From Paracoccaceae bacterium (GTDB lineage: Bacteria > Pseudomonadota > Alphaproteobacteria > Rhodobacterales > Rhodobacteraceae), in the NCBI GenBank assembly GCA_020637675.1, contig JACKKD010000002.1:930001-994000 (forward strand): 64,000 bases of DNA, written 5' to 3'. Under the pieces are notes generated by a model. The model saw only the letters and a list, made by a program, of their open reading frames with translations. It searched no databases and was not told the origin of the DNA. Below are positions 57,918 through 64,000 of this stretch, in pieces. Position 1 is the first letter of the stretch; every line of letters starts with the position of its first letter. A program made the position numbers and the translations under genes.

Positions 57918-58903
57918 GCCTTGTGGGCGGACAGGGGCGTCACGCGGCCCGATGCGCGCCCTTGCGCGGGGATGTTGATAAGTTCCTTCTCGATCACCGT
58001 CGGTCCTCCGCGCACCTGGTTGTGGATGGCGGTGATGTATTCGCCGAGCATCCCGATGAAGAGAAGCTGCACGCCCGAGAGGAAGAACAGCGCGACGATG
58101 ATCGTGGTCGTCCCCCTGGGCGCGTCGCCGATGCCGAGGAACCAGGCGAAGACGGAGAAGACCGAGAAGAGGATGGAGAAGATCGCGATGCCGAAGCCCA
58201 CGAAGGTGCAGAACCGCATCGGCGCCTTGGTGAAGGCGAAGATCGCGTTCAGCGCCTGGTCGATCAGCATCATCAGGTTATGCTTGCTGACACCGCGCTT
58301 CCGCGCCTTCCAGGTATAGGGGATGATGACCTTCTTGAACCCGACCGAGGCGATGATGCCGCGGATGTAGGGGTAGTGGTCGTTATGGCTCAGCACCGCG
58401 TCCAGCACCTTGCGGTCGATGAGCTGGAACTCGCCCACGTCGGGCGAAAGCTCGAAATCCGAAAGCCAGTTGACGATCCGGTAGAAGGCCTTGCGCGCCG
58501 AGCGCAGGACAAAGCCCTCCTCGCGCGTGGACCGTGCGCCCGCCACCACGTCGTAGCCCGATTCCCAGAGTTTCACGAACTCCGGAATATGCTCCGGCGG
58601 GTCCTGAAGGTCGACGGGCAGCATGCAGAGCGTCGCGTCGCCGGTGGAGTGCCTGAGCCCGTTGAAGGTGGAACGGTAGACGCCGAAGTTGCGTGCGTTG
58701 ACGACGACCTTGACGCTCGGGTCCTTCGCGGCGATTCCGCGCAGGATTTCCACCGTGCGGTCTTGCGAGGCGTTGTCGACGAAGATGTGCTCGCGCGCGT
58801 AGCCGGGAAGATCGCGTTCGAAGATTGCCTTTACCGTCTCGTAGCAGGTCTCGACGTTGTCTTCCTCGTTGAAGCAGGGCGAGACGACGGTGATCTTCTT
58901 CAT
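57914..58903 (-). CDS. GtrB-like family 2 glycosyltransferase
   Basis: 329 residues from ATG 58903. KKITVVSPCFNEEDNVETCY opens the GT2 fold, followed by FVDNASQDRTVEIL, VDLQDPPEHIPEF (metal site) and VGEFQLIDRKVL. Two C-terminal helices (FVGFGIAIFSILFSVFSVF region and IIVALFFLSGVQLLFIG) anchor it in the membrane. It makes a polyprenyl-phosphate sugar for the GT-C-like enzyme that follows with an ATGA overlap. Confidence 0.9.
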   Translation of the reverse strand: MKKITVVSPCFNEEDNVETCYETVKAIFERDLPGYAREHIFVDNASQDRTVEILRGIAAKDPSVKVVVNARNFGVYRSTFNGLRHSTGDATLCMLPVDLQDPPEHIPEFVKLWESGYDVVAGARSTREEGFVLRSARKAFYRIVNWLSDFELSPDVGEFQLIDRKVLDAVLSHNDHYPYIRGIIASVGFKKVIIPYTWKARKRGVSKHNLMMLIDQALNAIFAFTKAPMRFCTFVGFGIAIFSILFSVFSVFAWFLGIGDAPRGTTTIIVALFFLSGVQLLFIGMLGEYITAIHNQVRGGPTVIEKELINIPAQGRASGRVTPLSAHKA

Positions 58904-59232
58904 GGTGCTCAAATCCAGTCCAGGCACAATCGCACAATGGGTGACGCGACGCCATCGCGCCGACGACTCGCCTTCGTGGCAGCTTAACGCAAGTCGAGGA
59001 GGCGCATAGCGAATTTCCGGGCGCTTGCGCGACAGTGCCCTGCGTTTCATGGGAAATCCGTCGAAAACCCGCGGATTGTGGCAGGGGTGCGGACACGCTG
59101 CGCGTTGGGCTCCGGCGGGGTCACGACACATGGCAGCACACCGCTCCTTCGCAAAAAGGCAAGAAGTTTTCGGAAAAGGTCAATCAGGAGCCCCGGCTGG
59201 ATGTATAGTCACGGACAAAAGGGAGGATGCCG
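58904..59232. promoter_or_regulatory. Divergent control region of the glycan cluster and carnitine operon
   Basis: 329 bases with no supported gene. Near the right end TATAGT at 59204-59209 is a fair -10 box for the carnitine operon, but no clear -35 lies at 17 bases. TTTTC-G-GAAAA at 59167-59177 is a small palindrome just upstream. The rest is GC-rich without recognised features. Confidence 0.45.
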
Positions 59233-60147
59233 ATGCCGCTTGCCATGAACCGCGAGGTCTTCATCACCTGTGCCGTGACCGGCTCGGGCGCGACGCAGGA
59301 TCGCAGCCCGCATGTCCCCCGCTCGCCGGCCCAGATCGCCGAAAGCGCCATCGCGGCGGCGAAGGCCGGGGCCGCGATCGTCCACTGCCATGTCCGCGAC
59401 CCCGAGACGGGCAAGCCCTCTCGCGACCCGAAGTATTACCGCGAAGTCACGGAGCGAATTCGCGATTCCGCCACCGACGTGGTCCTGAACCTGACCGCAG
59501 GCATGGGCGGCGACATCATCTTCGGTCCGACAGAACGACCGCTGCCGCCTGTCGCCGGTACCGACATGATCGGCGCCTCCGAACGCATGGTCCATGTCGC
59601 CGAATGCCTGCCCGAGATCTGCACGCTCGACTGCGGCACGATGAACTTCGCCGAGGCCGACTACGTGATGACCAACACGCCCGGGATGCTGCGTGCCATG
59701 GGGTCGATGATGACCGCGCTCGGCGTGAAGCCCGAGATCGAGGCCTTCGACACCGGGCATCTCTGGTTCGCCAAGGAACTGGTGAAGGAAGGCGTGCTTA
59801 CCGGCCCCGCCCTCGTCCAGCTCTGCATGGGCGTGCCCTGGGGTGCACCGGACGACCTCAACACCTTCATGGCGATGGTCAACAACGTGCCCGACGACTG
59901 GACCTTCTCGGCCTTCGCGCTCGGGCGCAACCAGATGGCCTATGTCGCGGCCGCCGTGCTGGCCGGCGGCAACGTGCGGGTCGGGCTCGAGGACAATCTC
60001 TGGCTCGGCAAGGGACAGCTTGCGACGAACGCCCAGCTGGTCGAACGCGCGGTGACGATCATCGAGACCATGGGCGCGCGGGTGATCGGGCCCGAGGAGG
60101 TGCGGGCGAAGCTCGGGCTGACCAAGCGGGCGCCGATGGCGCGGTGA
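59233..60147 (+). CDS. Beta-keto acid cleavage enzyme (BKACE), probable dehydrocarnitine cleavage
   Basis: 304 residues from ATG 59233, which has GGAGG six bases upstream; ATG 59227 touches that site. It is a DUF849 zinc enzyme: the metal His residues lie in VHCHVRDPETGKPS and LTAGMGGD follows. BKACEs split a beta-keto acid with acetyl-CoA. The carnitine dehydrogenase gene next door points to 3-dehydrocarnitine as substrate, giving acetoacetate and betainyl-CoA. It is the first gene of the operon. Confidence 0.9.
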   Translation: MPLAMNREVFITCAVTGSGATQDRSPHVPRSPAQIAESAIAAAKAGAAIVHCHVRDPETGKPSRDPKYYREVTERIRDSATDVVLNLTAGMGGDIIFGPTERPLPPVAGTDMIGASERMVHVAECLPEICTLDCGTMNFAEADYVMTNTPGMLRAMGSMMTALGVKPEIEAFDTGHLWFAKELVKEGVLTGPALVQLCMGVPWGAPDDLNTFMAMVNNVPDDWTFSAFALGRNQMAYVAAAVLAGGNVRVGLEDNLWLGKGQLATNAQLVERAVTIIETMGARVIGPEEVRAKLGLTKRAPMAR

Positions 60148-60154
60148 GCGTCGG

Positions 60155-60164
60155 GACACGTGTC
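60155..60164. promoter_or_regulatory. Perfect palindrome between BKACE and carnitine dehydrogenase genes
   Basis: GACACGTGTC is a perfect ten-base palindrome eight bases after the BKACE stop, in an 82-base gap. It could be an operator or an internal control point of the operon, or chance. Confidence 0.25.
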
Positions 60165-60229
60165 GGAACAGAAAGCCGACCGAGGAACGACACGAAACCG
60201 ACGTACGCGGGATGGAAGGGAGAATGCGC

Positions 60230-61693
60230 ATGGCGCGCAAGGCGGCGATCATCGGGGGCGGGGTCATCGGCGGCGGCTGGGCCGCGCGGTTCCTCCTGAA
60301 CGGCTGGGACGTTTCGGTCTTCGACCCCGACCCGGAGGCCGAGCGCAAGATCGGCGAGGTTCTGGCCAACGCGCGCGCGGCGCTGCCCGCGCTTTCCGAC
60401 GTGCCGATGCCGCCCGAGGGGCGTCTGAGCTTCGCCCCCAGCATCACAGATGCAGTCGAAGGCACGGATTACATTCAGGAATCCGTCTCAGAGCGCCTCG
60501 ACCTCAAGCACCGCGTCTTCGCACAGATCCAGCAGGCGAGCCACGGCACACCCATCGGCTCCTCCACGTCCGGCTTCAAGCCCTCGGAGTTGCAGGAGGG
60601 CGCCGCCGACCCGTCGACGATCTTCGTCGCCCATCCCTTCAACCCGGTCTACCTCCTGCCTCTCGCCGAGATCGTGCCGAGTGCGAAGTCAGACACGCAG
60701 ATCATTGAAGCCGCAAAGGAAATCCTGCGCGAAATCGGTATGTTCCCGTTGCATGTAAGGAAGGAAATCGACGCCCACATCGCCGACCGCTTCCTCGAGG
60801 CCGTCTGGCGCGAGGCGCTCTGGCTCGTGAAGGACGGCGTCGCCACGACCGAGGAGATCGACGAGGCGATCCGCATGGGGTTCGGCTTGCGCTGGGGCCA
60901 GATGGGCCTCTTCGAGACCTACCGGGTGGCGGGCGGAGAGGCCGGCATGAAGCATTTCATGGCCCAGTTCGGCCCGGCGCTGAAATGGCCCTGGACCAAG
61001 CTCATGGACGTCCCCGAGTTCAACGACGAACTCGTCGATCTGATCGCCGGCCAGTCCGACGCCCAGTCGGGGGCCTACACGATCCGGGAACTCGAACGCA
61101 TCCGCGACCGGAACCTGATCGGCTTCCTGCGCGCCCTGAAGGAGCGCGACTGGGGCGCTGGCAGGGTGCTCCTCGATCATGACAGGCGCCGCCGTGCCGC
61201 CTTCCACGACGCGGGCAAGGCCGGCGAGGGTGCGCCCCTGGTGACGGCACGGATGCAGGTCCTGCCGGGCTGGATCGACTACAACGGCCATATGACGGAG
61301 AGCCGATATCTTTACGCCGCATCAGAGACCTCCGATGCGTTCCTCAGGTTGATCGGTGCCGACATGGACTATGTCGCGGGGGGCCACAGCTACTACACCG
61401 CCGAGACCCACATCATGCACCTCGGCGAGGCGAAACTGGGCGACCGGCTAACCGGCACTTTCCAGGTGCTCTCCTCGGACGACAAGCGCATCCACGGCTT
61501 CATCCGCATCCTGCGCGGGGAGGAAGTGGTGGCGACGCTCGAGCAGATGCTCCTGCACGTGGACATGAAGGCAGGCCGGACCTGCCCTGCGGCGCCAGAC
61601 GTGCTGGCCCGGCTCGCCCTGATCGCCGAGGCTCACAAGGCCCTGCCGCGTCCCGAGGCCGCGGGACGGCACGTCGGGCAGCGCAAGACATGA
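60230..61693 (+). CDS. L-carnitine dehydrogenase fused to a betainyl-CoA thioesterase domain
   Basis: 487 residues from ATG 60230 (GGGAG seven bases upstream; in-frame ATGs at 60212 and 60224 are alternatives). The N-terminal 3-hydroxyacyl-CoA dehydrogenase-like half begins AAIIGGGVIGGGWAARF and has HPFNPVYLLPLAEIV. A hotdog thioesterase half begins near residue 340 and contains WIDYNGHMTESRYLY with the usual Asp. The fusion matches known carnitine dehydrogenase-thioesterase proteins. It oxidises carnitine to 3-dehydrocarnitine and then hydrolyses betainyl-CoA to glycine betaine. Confidence 0.9.
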   Translation: MARKAAIIGGGVIGGGWAARFLLNGWDVSVFDPDPEAERKIGEVLANARAALPALSDVPMPPEGRLSFAPSITDAVEGTDYIQESVSERLDLKHRVFAQIQQASHGTPIGSSTSGFKPSELQEGAADPSTIFVAHPFNPVYLLPLAEIVPSAKSDTQIIEAAKEILREIGMFPLHVRKEIDAHIADRFLEAVWREALWLVKDGVATTEEIDEAIRMGFGLRWGQMGLFETYRVAGGEAGMKHFMAQFGPALKWPWTKLMDVPEFNDELVDLIAGQSDAQSGAYTIRELERIRDRNLIGFLRALKERDWGAGRVLLDHDRRRRAAFHDAGKAGEGAPLVTARMQVLPGWIDYNGHMTESRYLYAASETSDAFLRLIGADMDYVAGGHSYYTAETHIMHLGEAKLGDRLTGTFQVLSSDDKRIHGFIRILRGEEVVATLEQMLLHVDMKAGRTCPAAPDVLARLALIAEAHKALPRPEAAGRHVGQRKT

Positions 61694-62451
61694 GCCAGCG
61701 GGTCGTCATCACGGCGGGCGCGGCGGGCATCGGTCAGGTGATGGCCCGCACCTTTGCCGCCGCCGGCGCGGAAGTCTGGGTCACCGATGTGGACGAGGCT
61801 GCGCTCGCATCAGTTTCCCCCGGTATCCGTGCCTCGAATGTTGACGTCGCGGACGAACGGCAGATGGCGGCGTTCTTCAATGAAGTTAAGGAGATATGGG
61901 GCGAAATTGATGTCCTCTGCGCCAATGCCGGAATCAAGGGGCCGACCGCTGCCATCGACGAAATGCCGATGGTCGAATGGCGCGACTGCCTTGCCGTAAA
62001 TCTCGACGGCGCCATGCTGGCCGCGAAGCATGCCGCGCCCTTCATGAAGGCGCAGCGCTCGGGCGTGATCCTCTTCACCTCCTCGACGGCGGGTCTCTAC
62101 GGCTTTCCCTACCGCGCCCCCTATGCCGCGGCGAAGTGGGCGGTCATCGGCCTGATGAAGACGGTGGCGATGGAACTCGGCCCCTTCGGCATCCGTGCCA
62201 ACGCCATCGCCCCGGGCTCCGTGACTGGGTCCCGTATCGACCGCGTGTTCGAGGCGGAAGCGGCCGCGAAGGGCATGACCTACGAGCAGGTCCGCGACGG
62301 CTATGCCGCTGGCACCGCGCTCGGCCGCCTGGTCGATCCGGAGGATATCGCCAGCATGGCCGTCTTCCTCGCCTCGGACGCCGCCCGCATGGTCAGCGGC
62401 CAGGTGATCACGGTCGACGGCTTCACCATCAATCCCGACCCCAGGGTGTGA
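61690..62451 (+). CDS. SDR family oxidoreductase of the carnitine operon
   Basis: 253 residues, overlapping the previous gene by ATGA. The nucleotide loop is ITAGAAGIGQVMA. Catalytic Ser/Tyr/Lys lie in LFTSSTAGLYG and APYAAAKWAVIG. The C-terminus, VSGQVITVDGFTINPDPRV, is typical of classical SDRs. The substrate is unknown; D-carnitine dehydrogenase is one idea, since D-carnitine users oxidise it to 3-dehydrocarnitine, but this is inference. Confidence 0.88.
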   Translation: MSQRVVITAGAAGIGQVMARTFAAAGAEVWVTDVDEAALASVSPGIRASNVDVADERQMAAFFNEVKEIWGEIDVLCANAGIKGPTAAIDEMPMVEWRDCLAVNLDGAMLAAKHAAPFMKAQRSGVILFTSSTAGLYGFPYRAPYAAAKWAVIGLMKTVAMELGPFGIRANAIAPGSVTGSRIDRVFEAEAAAKGMTYEQVRDGYAAGTALGRLVDPEDIASMAVFLASDAARMVSGQVITVDGFTINPDPRV

Positions 62452-62454
62452 GAC

Positions 62455-63618
62455 ATGGATTTCGGACTGAGCGACGAACAGCGGATGATCGTCGAGACGA
62501 CGCGCGCCTTCGTCGAGACCGAGCTTTACCCGCACGAAGCCGAGGTGGAACGCAGCGGCCACCTCCGGATGGACCTGATAGAGGAATTGCAGGCCAAGGC
62601 CTTGGCGGCCGGTCTTTATGCTGCCAACATGCCGGAGGAGGTGGGCGGCGCCGGGCTGGATACGCTGACCTGGCTCCTCTACGAGAAGGAACTCGGCAAG
62701 GCCAATTACGCGCTCCACTGGACCTGCGTCGCGCGGCCCTCGAACATCCTCCTCGCCGGGACGGAAGAACAGAAGGAACGCTATCTATATCCCTGCATCC
62801 GCGGCGAAAAATGGGACTGCCTCGCGATGACGGAACCTGGCGCAGGATCCGACCTGCGCGGCATGAAGGCCACGGCACGGGAGGACGGCGGCGACTTCGT
62901 CCTGAACGGCACCAAGCACTTCATCTCGCACGCCGACATCGCCGATTTCGCCATCGTCTTCATGGCGACGGGCGAGGAGGCGACGCCGCGCGGCGCCAAG
63001 AAGCGGATCACCGCCTTCTTCGTCGACAAGGGCACCAGGGGGTTCACGGTGCGCGATGGCTATCGCAACGTGAGTCATCGCGGCTACACCAACGCGGTGC
63101 TGGAGTTCGACGAGTGCCGCCTGCCGAAATCTCAGATCCTCGGCGAAGTCCACAAGGGCTTCGAGGTCGCCAACACCTGGCTTGGCGCTACCCGGCTGCA
63201 GGTCGCCTCCACCTGTCTCGGCCGGGCGGAACGCGCGCTCGCCCATGCCGTCGCCTATGCCGCGGAGCGCGAACAGTTCGGCCAGAAGATCGGGAAATTC
63301 CAGGGAATTTCCTTCAAGCTCGCGGACATGGCGATGGAGCTTAAGGCGGCCGAACTGTTGACGCGCGAGGCGGGGTGGAAGTTCGATCAGGGCACGGTGA
63401 CCGAGGCCGACATGTCGATGGCCAAGCTCAAGGCGACCGAGGTTCTGGCGATGATCGCCGACGAGGCGATCCAGATCCACGGCGGGATGGGATTGATGGA
63501 CGAGCTTCCGCTGGAGCGGATCTGGCGCGACGCCCGCGTGGAGCGGATCTGGGAGGGCACCTCGGAGATCCAGCGCCACATCATCAGCCGGGAGCTTCTC
63601 AGGCCCTACGGCGGCTGA
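62455..63618 (+). CDS. Acyl-CoA dehydrogenase of the carnitine operon
   Basis: 387 residues starting three bases after the SDR stop. It opens LSDEQRMIVETTRAFVE. The FAD-binding stretch includes MTEPGAGSDLRGMKA, and the ending IHGGMGLMDELPLERIWRD is followed by IWEGTSEIQRHI, with Glu in the catalytic region. It would desaturate an acyl-CoA. With the CoA ligase that follows it could process gamma-butyrobetainyl-CoA or a related trimethylammonium acid; this is inference. Confidence 0.92.
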   Translation: MDFGLSDEQRMIVETTRAFVETELYPHEAEVERSGHLRMDLIEELQAKALAAGLYAANMPEEVGGAGLDTLTWLLYEKELGKANYALHWTCVARPSNILLAGTEEQKERYLYPCIRGEKWDCLAMTEPGAGSDLRGMKATAREDGGDFVLNGTKHFISHADIADFAIVFMATGEEATPRGAKKRITAFFVDKGTRGFTVRDGYRNVSHRGYTNAVLEFDECRLPKSQILGEVHKGFEVANTWLGATRLQVASTCLGRAERALAHAVAYAAEREQFGQKIGKFQGISFKLADMAMELKAAELLTREAGWKFDQGTVTEADMSMAKLKATEVLAMIADEAIQIHGGMGLMDELPLERIWRDARVERIWEGTSEIQRHIISRELLRPYGG

Positions 63619-63629
63619 CGGGGGCAGCC

Positions 63630-64000
63630 ATGAAACGCGACCTCTCCCGTCTTCTCCGCCCGCGATCCATCGCCGTGATGGGATCGGTCTGGGCCGAAAA
63701 CGTCATCGCTCAGTGCCGCAAGATGGGGTTTGCCGGGCCGGTCTGGCCGGTGCATCCGACGAAGCCTGCGATCGGCGGGCTGAAGGCCTGGCCGAACCTC
63801 GACGATCTGCCGGGGGCGCCGGATGCGACCTTCATCGGCGTCAACCGCCATGCAACGCTCGAGGTCGTGGGTGCGCTTTCCGCGATGGGCGCCGGCGGCG
63901 CGATCTGCTTCGCCTCGGGCTGGACCGAGGCCGGCGCACCGGAACTGCAGGACCGGCTCGTCAGGGCGGCGGGCGCGATGCCGGTCCTCGGGCCGAACTG
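63630..64000 (+). CDS. Acyl-CoA synthetase, NDP-forming/ATP-grasp type (partial, C-terminus outside window)
   Basis: The frame is open from ATG 63630 to the window end, giving about 123 residues. It starts LSRLLRPRSIAVMGSVWAE, the CoA-binding Rossmann domain of acetate-CoA ligase (ADP-forming) proteins, with WPVHPTKPAIGGLKAWPNL and FIGVNRHATLEVV. The ATP-grasp part would lie beyond the window. It follows the acyl-CoA dehydrogenase gene by 11 bases and is likely the last known member of this operon in view. Confidence 0.85.
   Translation, partial: MKRDLSRLLRPRSIAVMGSVWAENVIAQCRKMGFAGPVWPVHPTKPAIGGLKAWPNLDDLPGAPDATFIGVNRHATLEVVGALSAMGAGGAICFASGWTEAGAPELQDRLVRAAGAMPVLGPN

Noticed and set aside
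59227..59232. ATG immediately after GGGAGG as start of BKACE
   Set aside because: The ribosome-binding site would touch the start codon; ATG 59233 has normal spacing.
1..64000. CRISPR arrays, insertion sequences, prophage or attachment sites
   Set aside because: No direct repeats of CRISPR type, no transposase or integrase gene, and no cas gene was seen.

Overview
This window reads as a high-GC, densely coding chromosomal segment of an alphaproteobacterium, most likely of the Rhodobacteraceae. The evidence is an F1-ATPase zeta-type inhibitor gene (DUF1476), purC-purS-purQ, an RNase E with a long insert in its S1 domain, and a DctB/DctD pair whose regulator lacks the sigma-54 loop. Gene neighbourhoods also resemble this family. 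There is no rRNA, CRISPR array, insertion sequence or integrase. The only RNA gene found is one tRNA with a CAU anticodon. Genes often overlap by 1-4 bases (ATGA, TGATG), and many convergent pairs are under 12 bases apart.

Layout. (1) 1-4881: a truncated amidohydrolase diverges from a polyamine-type ABC importer operon (binding protein, two permeases, ATPase). (2) 4885-10697: two TetR regulators diverge from an operon of two phytoene-desaturase/PYROXD2-like flavoproteins and a GcvT-like folate enzyme; a duplicated palindrome lies between them. (3) 10701-14545: a GtrB/GtrII-like glycan-modification pair and two small membrane proteins. (4) 14758-21933: an XRE-cupin regulator, a complete Dpp-type peptide importer and an M24 aminopeptidase, probably one operon. 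(5) 22216-30593: an RNA helicase, tRNA, P-type cation ATPase, purM-purN, RNase D, a lipoprotein and SufE. (6) 30601-37168: DUF1638 protein, a 61-residue membrane protein and a corrinoid protein; a radical SAM protein; a homocysteine methyltransferase translationally coupled to an MprF-like membrane protein; and the zeta inhibitor. (7) 37344-43445: purC, purS, a zinc alcohol dehydrogenase, purQ, then DctB/DctD. (8) 43499-49577: sulfotransferase, diheme cytochrome c, RNase E, CcdA. (9) 49582-58903: an arylsulfotransferase-like protein and a nucleotide-sugar and glycan cluster (two SDR epimerase-like proteins, RfbF, C-methyltransferase, GtrA, a GT-C-like membrane protein, GtrB-like GT2). (10) 59233-64000: carnitine catabolism (dehydrocarnitine cleavage enzyme, carnitine dehydrogenase-thioesterase fusion, SDR, acyl-CoA dehydrogenase, and an ATP-grasp acyl-CoA synthetase cut by the window end).

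A theme of methylated-amine and one-carbon metabolism recurs. Carnitine breakdown yields glycine betaine. The corrinoid protein, DUF1638 protein and Bmt-like methyltransferase are the kind of proteins that move methyl groups from betaines. The flavoprotein/GcvT operon looks like an oxidative demethylation or C1-transfer route of unknown substrate. These links are inferences from gene content. The best candidates for undescribed biology are the flavoprotein-flavoprotein-GcvT operon with its duplicated operator, the DctD lacking GAFTGA, and the RfbF/C-methyltransferase sugar cluster that has no 4,6-dehydratase in view.
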